Shown piece after piece: positions 29,489 through 37,566 of a stretch of 44,509 nt of DNA; the first letter of the stretch is position 1, and the number at the start of each line of letters is the position of its first letter. The position numbers and the translations under genes were made by a program. This stretch comes from Deltaproteobacteria bacterium (GTDB lineage Bacteria; Desulfobacterota; Syntrophia; Syntrophales; UBA2210), in NCBI GenBank assembly GCA_026388515.1, contig JAPLJO010000085.1, forward strand, positions 1 through 44,509. The letters run 5' to 3'. The notes under the pieces were generated by a model. It was not told the DNA's origin, made no database searches, and saw only the letters and a program-made list of their open reading frames with translations.

Positions 29489-29971
29489 ATGATGAAGGAA
29501 AAGATCCATGCCACTCCGGCAATCCGGATGCTCAGGGAAAGGGGTGTTCATTTTGCGCCACGGCCTTACCGATACATCGACCATGGAGGCACGCGGGTTG
29601 CCTCACGTGAGCTTCATGTAGAGGAACACCGGGCGGTGAAAACCCTGGTCATGGAAGATGAAGGGGGAACACCCCTCATCATACTCATGCACGGTGACCG
29701 GCAGGTATCAACGAAGGCACTGGCAAGGCGAATCGGCGCCAGGTCGGTGATCCCGTGCACACCCGAAGCGGTTCACCGTCATACGGGATACCTGGTGGGA
29801 GGAACATCCCCCTTCGGCACCAGAAGAGCGCTTCCGGTCTATATGGAGAAATCCATCCTGGATCTCTCCACCATTTTTATAAACGGCGGCCGCAAGGGTT
29901 TTCTCATTGAAATGGACCCCCGTGATGTGATTAAAGTGCTCAATCCGCAACTCGTGGAAGTTGGATATTGA
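29489..29971 (+). CDS. ybaK: YbaK/EbsC-type aminoacyl-tRNA deacylase
   Basis: A 160-residue protein of the YbaK/ProX editing-domain family, which removes wrongly attached amino acids (often Cys from tRNA-Pro) in trans. AVKTLVMEDEGG holds the conserved lysine, and GYLVGGTSPFGTR is the glycine-rich substrate loop. Start ATG 29489 lies eight bases after GGAGGG; a second ATG follows at once. It begins the plus-strand run leading to nadE; the next start follows seven bases after its stop. Confidence 0.88.
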   Translation: MMKEKIHATPAIRMLRERGVHFAPRPYRYIDHGGTRVASRELHVEEHRAVKTLVMEDEGGTPLIILMHGDRQVSTKALARRIGARSVIPCTPEAVHRHTGYLVGGTSPFGTRRALPVYMEKSILDLSTIFINGGRKGFLIEMDPRDVIKVLNPQLVEVGY

Positions 29972-29978
29972 AGGTAAA

Positions 29979-30617
29979 ATGAGAATACGTTTCAGCGTGA
30001 CATTCAGAGAAAGAAACGTGCCCGATGACCAGGGGATTCAGGAACTCAGGGAATGGTGCGCCCTCTTTCATCGCCTCGGGCTGGCACCGCTTTTTGCCGG
30101 TTCTTCACTGGGAAATCTGAGTTTCAGGTTGAAAAAGGGTGCGCCATCATTCATAATCACCGCCTCCGAAACGGGGATGAAAGACGATCTTGCCGATGAT
30201 GCCTTTGTGACTGTGCATGAGTGCGATATGGAACGATGTGTCGTGTGCGCGGAAGGAACAAGAAATCCCTCATCGGAAAGCATGCTGCACGATCATATAT
30301 ACCACAGGCGGCCGGAGGTGAACGCGATCTTTCATGGTCACTCTGAACTCATTCTGTCATCGGCTGAAGGGCTTTCATTACCGGTGACGCCGCGGGAAGA
30401 TCCCTATGGATCACCGGAACTCATCGACAGTGTCTCGGAGATTCTCGACGACCTCTCGTGTTTCATCCTGAGGGATCACGGATTCATTGCACTGGGAAAC
30501 ACCATGCAGGAGGCGGGTGAACGTGCCGTGGCAATGTACGTAAAATCAAAAGAGTATCGGGCAGCGCGGGCTCGTTCTTCACGTGAGACGGGATATCAAA
30601 TACATGTCCGGAAATGA
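29979..30617 (+). CDS. Class II aldolase/adducin-family protein
   Basis: A 212-residue protein with the class II aldolase fold: SSLGNLSFR (GNLS phosphate loop) near residue 43, [24 protein letters not shown], then the zinc histidines in FHGHSE (H119, H121) and RDHGFIALG (H167). The family includes sugar-phosphate aldolases, epimerases and decarboxylases; the substrate is not predictable here. I choose ATG 29979 (GAAGG just upstream) over an in-frame TTG at 29961 that overlaps ybaK. The end overlaps the nadE start by 14 bp. Confidence 0.85.
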   Translation: MRIRFSVTFRERNVPDDQGIQELREWCALFHRLGLAPLFAGSSLGNLSFRLKKGAPSFIITASETGMKDDLADDAFVTVHECDMERCVVCAEGTRNPSSESMLHDHIYHRRPEVNAIFHGHSELILSSAEGLSLPVTPREDPYGSPELIDSVSEILDDLSCFILRDHGFIALGNTMQEAGERAVAMYVKSKEYRAARARSSRETGYQIHVRK

Positions 30618-32664
30618 ATTCTTCAATCTTTATAACCACGGATTTGTGAGGGTCGCCGTGTGCACGCCCGAGGTCAGGGTGTCGGACCCCGCCTTCAATG
30701 CGGAGAGCACCATCGCACTCGTACGGGAAGCCACCGCCGGGAACGCCGTGCTGGCGCTTTTTCCCGAAATGGGCCTCTCGGCATACTCCAATGAAGACCT
30801 CTTCCAGCAGGATGCCCTTCTTGGAGGCGTCCTGACGGCACTCGATACCATCAGGGAGGAAACAAAGGATCTTTCAATGATCCTTGTCGTGGGAGCTCCG
30901 CTTCGATTCGACACCTTTCTCTATAACTGCGCCGTCGTGCTCCACCGGGGCGTTATCCTGGGTATCGCCGTGAAGTCCTACCTTCCCAATTACCGCGAAT
31001 TTTACGAGCTTCGCCAGTTCACGCCGGCCGACGAAACCTTCTCAGAAACGGTGTCCCTCTGCGGTCAGTCACAGATACCTTTCGGAGCTGACATTATTTT
31101 CGACGTCACCACGGCGCGGCACTTCAAATTCTATATCGAAATCTGCGAAGACGTGTGGGTCCCCGTGCCGCCGTCGAGTCTGGCCGCCCTTGCCGGTGCC
31201 ACGGTAATCGGCAACCTCTCGGCATCCAACATTGTGGTGGGCAAATCCGAGTACCGGCATAACTTGGTACTCTCCCAGTCGGCGCGCTGCATCGCGGCCT
31301 ACCTCTACACCGCGTCAGGATATGGCGAATCCACGACAGACCTCGCCTGGGACGGCCATGCGATGATTTACGAAAACGGAACGCTGCTCGCCGAATCGGT
31401 CCGGTTTTCCCGGCAACCGCAGGTGATCTACGGAGATGTTGACCTCGACCGCATTGCCCAGGACAGGATGCGGATCACCAGCTTCAGCCAGAACGCCCGG
31501 GCGTGCAGGGGAGTGCTCCCGAAGTTCCGCAGTGTCCCCGTTGCGGTCGATATCACCTCGAAGAAAATACTCCTCTCCCGCGAATATTCCCGGTTTCCCT
31601 ATATACCCGGCGATCAGGAAAAGCGCGATATCCGCTGCTTCGAAATTTACAATATCCAGGTCCAGGGACTTGCGAAAAGACTCCAGTCGTCGGGAATCGA
31701 ATATATTGTCATCGGCATATCGGGGGGGCTCGATTCTACCCATGCCCTTATCGTTGCCGCACGCACCATGGACCTTCTGGGACTGCCGCGATCGCATATC
31801 TTGGCATACACCATGCCTGGATTCGCCACGTCTCAGAAAACATACCGCAACGCGCTCTCGCTGATGGAAGCCCTCGGCGTCGAGGCCAACGAGATAGATA
31901 TCAAGACGAGCTGCATGCAGATGTTCCGGGATATCGGCCACCCCTTCGCCGAGGGGAAGCCCGTCTATGACATTACCTTCGAAAATGTACAGGCCGGCGA
32001 GCGCACATCGCACCTTTTCCGTCTCGCCAACATGAGAAAGGCGCTTGTGGTCGGCACGGGGGATCTCAGCGAACTGGCACTTGGCTGGAGCACTTACGGG
32101 GTCGGTGATCACATGTCCCACTACAACGTCAACGCCAGCGTTCCCAAAACCCTGATACAGCATCTCATCCGGTGGGTCGTCCGGTCGCATCAGTTCGACG
32201 GGGAAACCAGCCGCGTACTCACCGAAATAGTGGAGACGGAAATAAGCCCCGAGTTGATACCCGGCGGCGCGAGCGATGAACCCGCGCAGAAAACGGAAGC
32301 AACCATAGGACCCTATGAGCTTCAGGACTTCAACACTTACTACATTACCCGTTACGGATACCTTCCGACCAAGGTGGCCTTCATGTCCTACTGCGCCTGG
32401 CATGATAAGAAAAATGGCCTCTGGCCCGATGTGCCTCTGGCCCGCCGAAACGAGTATACGATAGGTGCAATCAAACGCTGGCTCATGGTCTATCTGTATC
32501 GCTTTTTCAAAACCAGCCAGTACAAGCGTTCCTGCGTTCCCAACGCACCGAAGATCGGCTCCGGTGGTTCGCTCTCCCCGCGGGGGGATTACCGCGCACC
32601 GAGCGACAGCGAGGCAACGGTGTGGCTCGAGAATGCAGACACAATACCGGACAGCGACGAATAA
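30604..32664 (+). CDS. nadE: Glutamine-dependent NAD+ synthetase
   Basis: A two-domain enzyme of about 686 residues that amidates nicotinate adenine dinucleotide. The N-terminal nitrilase-type glutaminase has the Glu in [15 protein letters not shown], Lys in [14 protein letters not shown] and Cys in EICEDVWVP. The synthetase domain has the PP-loop [13 protein letters not shown], then [12 protein letters not shown]. Length and C-terminus resemble the long actinobacterial type. ATG 30604 is the likely start; a GTG at 30583 is an alternative. It makes NAD locally available for the window's nadK product, though the genes are far apart. Confidence 0.96.
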   Translation: MSGNEFFNLYNHGFVRVAVCTPEVRVSDPAFNAESTIALVREATAGNAVLALFPEMGLSAYSNEDLFQQDALLGGVLTALDTIREETKDLSMILVVGAPLRFDTFLYNCAVVLHRGVILGIAVKSYLPNYREFYELRQFTPADETFSETVSLCGQSQIPFGADIIFDVTTARHFKFYIEICEDVWVPVPPSSLAALAGATVIGNLSASNIVVGKSEYRHNLVLSQSARCIAAYLYTASGYGESTTDLAWDGHAMIYENGTLLAESVRFSRQPQVIYGDVDLDRIAQDRMRITSFSQNARACRGVLPKFRSVPVAVDITSKKILLSREYSRFPYIPGDQEKRDIRCFEIYNIQVQGLAKRLQSSGIEYIVIGISGGLDSTHALIVAARTMDLLGLPRSHILAYTMPGFATSQKTYRNALSLMEALGVEANEIDIKTSCMQMFRDIGHPFAEGKPVYDITFENVQAGERTSHLFRLANMRKALVVGTGDLSELALGWSTYGVGDHMSHYNVNASVPKTLIQHLIRWVVRSHQFDGETSRVLTEIVETEISPELIPGGASDEPAQKTEATIGPYELQDFNTYYITRYGYLPTKVAFMSYCAWHDKKNGLWPDVPLARRNEYTIGAIKRWLMVYLYRFFKTSQYKRSCVPNAPKIGSGGSLSPRGDYRAPSDSEATVWLENADTIPDSDE

Positions 32665-32667
32665 ACC

Positions 32668-32868
32668 ATGAAACAACCTGCGTACGAAGAATTCGATGCC
32701 ACCGAACTCTACTGTCCCCACTGCCGGCGGGCGACTCCCGTGAGAAAACGGCTTCTTCTCGTTCTCACCGAGGGCGACAAATACGACTACACCTGCGCGC
32801 TCTGTGGAACATCGGTGGGGGATAAGCTGGACCGTCAGAAAAACAATCTGAGGCAATTCATAAAATAA
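32668..32868 (+). CDS. Small cytoplasmic zinc-ribbon protein
   Basis: A 66-residue protein with two CxxC knuckles, ELYCPHCRRATPV and YTCALCGTSVG, separated by about 28 residues, and a charged end. It begins three bases after the nadE stop, so the two are surely co-transcribed. I remember similar short proteins in Desulfobacterota annotated only as 'cytoplasmic protein'. Zinc binding is inferred from the cysteines; function is unknown. Confidence 0.8.
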   Translation: MKQPAYEEFDATELYCPHCRRATPVRKRLLLVLTEGDKYDYTCALCGTSVGDKLDRQKNNLRQFIK

Positions 32869-33010
32869 GCAGGAGGAGTAGAGAACTCGCGGCCCATATC
32901 AAGGGGTCGATCCCGTCAAGGTGGAAGACCTCACGCTCGACGAGATTCTGTGTCTTTGAATGCCGGTGTCTCTCCTGAAACACCCGGAATAACGGCCTGG
33001 CGCACCAAAG
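32869..33010. other. Intergenic region after the nadE unit, possible gene remnant
   Basis: About 140 bp. One frame after an in-frame stop reads GPYQGVDPVKVEDLTLDEI and ends at a TGA (32957-32959), preceded by GGAGGAG. It looks protein-like but is too short and has no start codon, so it may be a leftover of a deleted gene. I do not recognise it. Confidence 0.25.
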
Positions 33011-33053
33011 AAAAAGCCATGGGTACTAATACGCACCCATGGCTTTTCATACT
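33011..33053. terminator. Bidirectional terminator between the zinc-ribbon gene and gctB-like gene
   Basis: AAAAGCCATGGGT pairs with ACCCATGGCTTTT across a ten-base loop. A-rich and T-rich flanks on both sides allow it to work for the plus-strand nadE unit and the minus-strand CoA-transferase unit, whose stop is at 33067. Confidence 0.85.
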
Positions 33054-33066
33054 TTTGAAGCCGCCG

Positions 33067-33837
33067 TTATCGTCCGATAATGTAACGGTAGGGGTCCACT
33101 TCCTCGCGGAGAATCCTCAGCTCCTCGTCGGAAGGCGCCCTGGTTTCCGAAATTTTCTGAGCCCGCAGAAGCTCAAAGCCGCAGTTGTCGTGGACGTCCT
33201 TCTCAACATATCCGGGATTGATCGAAACGATTCTCATCCTCTTCGAGGAGGGCTCGAAATCCATGACCGCCATATTCGTGATGATCTTGTATGGTCCCGC
33301 CCCGGGGGCAAGTCCCGATCTGGTCCTCGAATCACCACCGGAAATCCACCCAGGCGTCGTCACATAACTGCATTTCTCGACAAACCGCTTGCTGTCCTGC
33401 GGCGTCATTACCATCATCCGCCACGCGAAGGAGCCAAAATCATTGGCGCCGCCGCTTCCGGGAAGTCTCACCTTCGGTTTCTGGTGATCGGCGCCGATGC
33501 GGGTTGAGTTGAGGTTGCCGTACATGTCAATCTGCGCACCGCCGAGAAACGTGTAATCCAGCATCCCCCTGCAGGCCGTTTCCATGATCTCGCACATGCC
33601 GCTCGCCATGATTGCCTTCCAGGTGGTTCTCGAGTCGCCGACGGAAATGGGCATTTCGGGAAGAATGGGAGAGACGCCGCCGGCCTCGAACATGATAAGG
33701 AGATTGGGGGCGGCGGTCTTCTGGGCAAGCATGACCGCCGCGCAGGGCGCACCGGTTCCGACGCCCACGCTGGCCCCGTCTTCCAGTTCCCGCGACGCCA
33801 CACAGATCATGAGTTCCATTGTATTATATTCAGCCAT
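33067..33837 (-). CDS. Class I CoA-transferase, beta subunit (GctB-like)
   Basis: A 256-residue protein close to glutaconate CoA-transferase subunit B. GVGTGAPCAAVMLA, LIMFEAGGVSP, LGGAQIDMYGNLNSTRIG, LPGSGGAND and YVTTPGWISGG follow in the family order. Glu51 in FEAGG aligns with the catalytic glutamate of GctB (Glu54 in Acidaminococcus, from memory), so true CoA transfer is expected rather than the hydrolase activity of IpdAB-type relatives. Such enzymes activate carboxylic acids with acetyl-CoA or similar. It follows the alpha-subunit gene by 20 bp. Confidence 0.88.
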   Translation of the reverse strand: MAEYNTMELMICVASRELEDGASVGVGTGAPCAAVMLAQKTAAPNLLIMFEAGGVSPILPEMPISVGDSRTTWKAIMASGMCEIMETACRGMLDYTFLGGAQIDMYGNLNSTRIGADHQKPKVRLPGSGGANDFGSFAWRMMVMTPQDSKRFVEKCSYVTTPGWISGGDSRTRSGLAPGAGPYKIITNMAVMDFEPSSKRMRIVSINPGYVEKDVHDNCGFELLRAQKISETRAPSDEELRILREEVDPYRYIIGR

Positions 33838-33857
33838 TCGCGTTCATTCCTCCTTTT

Positions 33858-34850
33858 CTACCGCTTGTTGTTGAGAAGCATGAGCTCTTTCTGTCTCAAC
33901 TGCTGCATCTTCGCGAATCCGCCATTTACCTCGAGGTAGTCGAAGTGGTCATTGCAGTTATATATATGAGTATCGAGAAACTTCTTGAACTCTTCCGGTT
34001 CCCGCTCCGCCTTGAGCCATTCCCTGAGATGCTCTTCATCGGAGAAATACTCGCTGTACATGTTTCCGGGATAACTGCCGTAGGGCACCTCACAGACGGC
34101 ATCAACGAGATAGAACGGAATGACCGTGTAGGACGGCTCGGAACGGATGACATCATTGTGCACGATGCGCTCCGCTGTGATTATCAGCCGCTTGGAGGCC
34201 CGCGCAAGATCAAGGTCCGATACCGTGATACCCCGCACCCTGCAGTTGCCGTATATATCGGCCTCATGGACGTGGATGGCGGATATATCGGGGAACAGGG
34301 CGGGCATCGCCACATACCTGGTTCCCGTATAGGGGCACTGTATCACCTTGGCACCGCTGAATTTGAATGTGTCGGTGCCCATGATGTTCCTCGTGGGAAC
34401 GAAAGATACGCCCATGGCCGCCGCTTTCAGGCGGGCGGATAAGCTGTAATTGCTCCACTCGCATACCTCGACGTCACCGCTTTCCATATAGCGGCGGGCG
34501 TTCGGTGAGAGACCCCGCGCCTCGAGGCCGATGATGTACGCAATGTCACAGCGGTTGAATATCTTGCCGGCGCATAAAATCTGAAAATCGTGAGTCGAGG
34601 TATGACCGGCAAAACCCATGTTCTTCCTGCCCTGTCGCACCAGTTCGTGGCATACGGCAGTGGGAATTCTGTTCGCTCCAAACCCGCCGATGGCAAGATA
34701 GTCCCCGTCATGGGCAAATTTCCCGACTGCGTCTTTCACGGTCATGAGCTTCGATTCAAGCTTTCGTGACTTGGTTCTGAAAAAGGCTCGCGCCTTATCA
34801 GCATCGGGGTCCGTGAAAAGCCGTCCAACACCCTGTTCTAACACATCCAC
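33858..34850 (-). CDS. Class I CoA-transferase, alpha subunit (GctA-like)
   Basis: A 330-residue partner of the gene above. After a leader of about 35 residues comes LMTVKDAVGKFAHDGDYLAI, then IGGFGANRIP, AMPALFPDISAIHVHEAD and ITAERIV, all as in glutaconate CoA-transferase subunit A. The likely start is GTG 34850, nine bases after AAAGGAGG. A 68-bp tandem duplication covers this ribosome binding site and the first codons, leaving an upstream false start (see the repeat entry). Probable substrate: an organic acid activated for beta-oxidation-like breakdown; not identifiable further. Confidence 0.88.
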   Translation of the reverse strand: MDVLEQGVGRLFTDPDADKARAFFRTKSRKLESKLMTVKDAVGKFAHDGDYLAIGGFGANRIPTAVCHELVRQGRKNMGFAGHTSTHDFQILCAGKIFNRCDIAYIIGLEARGLSPNARRYMESGDVEVCEWSNYSLSARLKAAAMGVSFVPTRNIMGTDTFKFSGAKVIQCPYTGTRYVAMPALFPDISAIHVHEADIYGNCRVRGITVSDLDLARASKRLIITAERIVHNDVIRSEPSYTVIPFYLVDAVCEVPYGSYPGNMYSEYFSDEEHLREWLKAEREPEEFKKFLDTHIYNCNDHFDYLEVNGGFAKMQQLRQKELMLLNNKR

Positions 34851-34939
34851 CGCTCATCTCCTCCTTTATACTCGGGGTCCGTGAAAAGCCGTCCAACACC
34901 CTGTTCTAACACATCCACCGCTCATCTCCTCCTTTATAC
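34804..34939. repeat. Exact 68-bp tandem duplication over the gctA-like start
   Basis: 34804-34871 is repeated exactly at 34872-34939. The unit holds the ribosome binding site, the GTG start and the first 15 or so codons of the alpha-subunit gene. Because 68 is not a multiple of three, the upstream copy is out of frame with the gene and makes a short overlapping reading frame. Confidence 0.95.
34838..34918 (-). other. Upstream 26-codon reading frame made by the duplication
   Basis: From the duplicated GTG at 34918, with the same AAAGGAGG as the true gene, translation gives MDVLEQGVGRLFTDPEYKGG and six more residues, then TAG. The stop lies 12 bases past the true start at 34850, so the two overlap. 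It may act as a leader that couples or lowers translation; this is inference, and it may be neutral. Confidence 0.5.
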
Positions 34940-35103
34940 TATAGTAAGACCGTTCCGGTACCAGTCGCACACGCCCTGGAAACGCCGCTGCCGTCATCAC
35001 GCCCATTATAAATTCTTCATCCCGGCCCGCATGAACGGTCTTGACACATGCGTGTCTGCACTTCCCGAACGCCGGTTACCGGCATGCGCCGTTTCGGCAG
35101 TCG
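34940..35103. other. Leader region between operator and CoA-transferase start
   Basis: About 160 bp between the probable promoter and the duplicated start of the alpha-subunit gene. No reading frame, tRNA or strong hairpin stands out. If the promoter is right this is an untranslated leader of unusual length. Confidence 0.35.
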
Positions 35104-35140
35104 TACTTAATAAAATAAAATTGACTTGTCAATCAATAAA
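35104..35140 (-). promoter_or_regulatory. Palindromic operator/promoter upstream of the CoA-transferase genes
   Basis: The palindrome TTGAC-TT-GTCAA (35121-35132) sits inside a 21-bp stretch (35120-35140) that is identical to 44376-44396. On the minus strand the palindrome provides a TTGACA -35 (35127-35132), with TAAGTA 17 bases on as a weak -10. A repressor of the TetR type commonly binds such sites; no TetR gene is in the window. Confidence 0.6.
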
Positions 35141-35205
35141 TGGACCGGGGGCGGGGCCCGGCGCAGGCGGGTGATACTTGTGACGAAGCGTGGCTCTCTT
35201 TCTCC

Positions 35206-35679
35206 TCATGACTTCTCCTGCTTTTTCCTCATACCCTCACGCAGTTTCCGACCCAGCGTCCCAAGGGTATTTGGCGAATCATTCCGTGCAGACTCTTCCG
35301 AATACACGATCACGCTTTCCCTTCCGCCGGCCGTGCCATCCAGATACTCGCCTAAAATCCCGCGGCTGTGAATATCGTCGTGGCAGTAGACGCAAAGATT
35401 TTCCCAGTTGCTTCCATCGGGCGGATTGTTGTCATGATTGCCGTCCCGGTGGTGGACCGTGAGAAGATGCCGCATCGCGTGATTAAATTCCCTTCCGCAT
35501 CGCGCGCATATCATGCCGTGAATCGCAAGGGATCGATCACGGTACTCTTCAGCTCCTGCCTTTACCGCATCCTTGATTGTGGATACGACTTCCTCGACCG
35601 TTTTTACTTCCTTCGGTTTTACGGCGGACACTGATGACCGTATCCTCCCGCCCCGTTTACTGAACGTCATCCTTGGCAC
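35206..35679 (-). CDS. YajD-like HNH nuclease
   Basis: A 157-residue protein with a treble-clef HNH domain: zinc cysteines in CARCG (C58, C61) and CVYCH (C96, C99), and the nuclease core VHHRDGNHDNNPPDGSNWENL with the catalytic histidine pair H76-H77. It ends in a basic tail (RKLREGMRKKQEKS). YajD-type proteins are common, usually single-copy chromosomal genes of unclear role. GTG 35679 lies six bases after GGAGGT; ATG 35670 is possible. It lies upstream of the CoA-transferase genes on the same strand but appears separate. Confidence 0.85.
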   Translation of the reverse strand: MPRMTFSKRGGRIRSSVSAVKPKEVKTVEEVVSTIKDAVKAGAEEYRDRSLAIHGMICARCGREFNHAMRHLLTVHHRDGNHDNNPPDGSNWENLCVYCHDDIHSRGILGEYLDGTAGGRESVIVYSEESARNDSPNTLGTLGRKLREGMRKKQEKS

Positions 35680-35897
35680 CCGACCACCTCCACGGCAGTA
35701 TTCAATGTCCCTATTCTCGCCAAAAAATCACCGGGTGTAAACTCTTTTTGTATATCCGAAGGACACGACGGCGGGATACATTATCAGCCATGCGGATGCT
35801 TCATGCATTGTCTGCGGAATTGTTCGTTTGACTCACGGTAGGCACTGTGATAGGCACCACGCGACACGCCATTGGGCGGAAGTTTCCGGAGCGACAC

Positions 35898-37559
35898 ATG
35901 ATCCTCGGTATTGATGTGGGGGGAACCCACACTGATGCGGTTCTGCTTGAACGATTCAAAGTGGTGCGCAAGAAAAAGGTGATCACCGATCCGGAAAATC
36001 TCCTCCATTCACTCCTTGAGGTCACCGAAAAAGTCCTCGGCGATATTTCTCCCGGCAACCTGAAGCGGGTGGTCCTCTCTACGACCATGTCCACCAACGC
36101 CATCGTACAGGGCAGGATAAGCCCCGTGGGCATGATACTGGCGAGCGGACCCGGGCTGCCTCCGTCGCTTCTCAGAATAAATGAACACAGCCATATCGTC
36201 TCCGGCTACGTTAATCACCGCGGCGAAGAAGTGGCGGCGATAGACGCGGGAGAAATCGCACACATCGTCCGCACCCTCCGGGATGAGGGAATTGATCATG
36301 TGGGTATCGTGGGAAAATTTTCGACGCGCGATCCCAAAATAGAGCTCGATATCGAGCGATTGGTACGCAGCCGCTTTACACATGTATCCCTGGGCCATCA
36401 GATGTCGGGAAATCTCAACTTCCCCCGGCGCATCGCCACCACCTACCTGAACGCCGCCATCTGGGAAACTTACCACACCTTCATCAGGAGCATCACCCAG
36501 TTCGTCGCACAGTTCGACGCCCATATCCCGGTCTACATTCTGAAGGCGGACGGCGGCACAATTGAAATCGGGCAGTCAACGGCCTGTCCCGTGCAGACCA
36601 TACTCTCCGGTCCCGCCGCCAGCATCATGGGCATACTGAGTCTCGTCGACTGTGTCGAAGACGCCGTCGCGCTCGATATCGGTGGCACCACAACGGACAT
36701 TGCAATCTTCGCCGGCGGTGTCCCCCTTCTTGAACCGCTGGGAATCACCATTCAGGGACATAAAACGCTGGTACGGGGGCTCCGAACGCGATCCATCGGC
36801 ATCGGCGGAGACAGCCGGGTCGCCTGCGTGAACGGACGCCTCTCGGTGGGACCCATGCGGGAAGGTCCCGCGGCGTCCCTCGGAGGACCATGCCCGACAC
36901 CGACCGACGCCATGGTCGTACTGGGGCTCGCTTCCATCGGAAACCGGGAACGGGCCGTGCGGGCGATAGAAGACATCGCGTCGGCACTGTCACGCCCCCT
37001 CGAGGAAACGGCGCACCTGATCATGGAGCACGCCTCACGGGAAATCATCACCCATGTAAGGGCCATGATCGAGGATATCAACAACAAACCCGTGTACACG
37101 GTTCATGAACTCCTCGAAGGTGCAAAAATCGAACCGAAGGCGATGTATGTGGTCGGCGGACCATCGGGAGCCATGGCGCCACGCCTCGGGGAACTCTTCG
37201 AAGTCCCCGTGCACATACCCGGGGACGCCGAAGTCGCCAATGCCATAGGGGCGGCCCTTGCCCGGACGACCACTGAACTGACAGTGCTCGCCGATACTGA
37301 AAAGGGAAGACTGACCATCGTCGAAGAGGGTATACAGCAACGGGTGGAGCGCAGCTTTACCCGTGACGACGCAGTGACTCTCTGCAGGGAAAAGCTGCGG
37401 GCGCGGGTGCTCGCCATGGGCGCATGGGAAGACGATATTGAAATAGAAATCACGGAAGACCAGTCCTTTACCATGGTCCGGAATTCCTGTATCGCGGGCA
37501 GGAACATCCGCATCAAGGGACAGGTCAAACCGGGCCTTATACATGGGGCGCGGAGGTAG
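35898..37559 (+). CDS. Hydantoinase/oxoprolinase subunit A-like (HyuA) ATPase-fold protein
   Basis: A 553-residue ASKHA-fold protein. MILGIDVGGTHTDAVLLE is the first phosphate loop; LSTTMSTNAIVQG, ILSGPAASIMG and ALDIGGTTTDIAIF follow, and YVVGGPSGAMAPRLGELF lies near the adenosine site. Relatives hydrolyse hydantoins or 5-oxoproline or carboxylate ketones with ATP, normally with a HyuB partner. No HyuB is present; instead the next gene, seven bases on, is a deacetylase-fold enzyme. ATG 35898 has GGAG upstream; the longer frame from 35847 adds a non-family leader. Confidence 0.85.
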   Translation: MILGIDVGGTHTDAVLLERFKVVRKKKVITDPENLLHSLLEVTEKVLGDISPGNLKRVVLSTTMSTNAIVQGRISPVGMILASGPGLPPSLLRINEHSHIVSGYVNHRGEEVAAIDAGEIAHIVRTLRDEGIDHVGIVGKFSTRDPKIELDIERLVRSRFTHVSLGHQMSGNLNFPRRIATTYLNAAIWETYHTFIRSITQFVAQFDAHIPVYILKADGGTIEIGQSTACPVQTILSGPAASIMGILSLVDCVEDAVALDIGGTTTDIAIFAGGVPLLEPLGITIQGHKTLVRGLRTRSIGIGGDSRVACVNGRLSVGPMREGPAASLGGPCPTPTDAMVVLGLASIGNRERAVRAIEDIASALSRPLEETAHLIMEHASREIITHVRAMIEDINNKPVYTVHELLEGAKIEPKAMYVVGGPSGAMAPRLGELFEVPVHIPGDAEVANAIGAALARTTTELTVLADTEKGRLTIVEEGIQQRVERSFTRDDAVTLCREKLRARVLAMGAWEDDIEIEITEDQSFTMVRNSCIAGRNIRIKGQVKPGLIHGARR

Positions 37560-37566
37560 CGACGGC

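Noticed and set aside
31315-32856. Minus-strand open frame of 513 codons opposite nadE
   Set aside because: It is the antisense shadow of a clear NAD synthetase; composition is not protein-like and no ribosome binding site fits.
33067-34850. IpdAB-type CoA hydrolase instead of a CoA-transferase
   Set aside because: The beta subunit keeps the glutamate (FEAGG) that serves as catalytic residue in glutaconate CoA-transferase, so transfer is the simpler reading.
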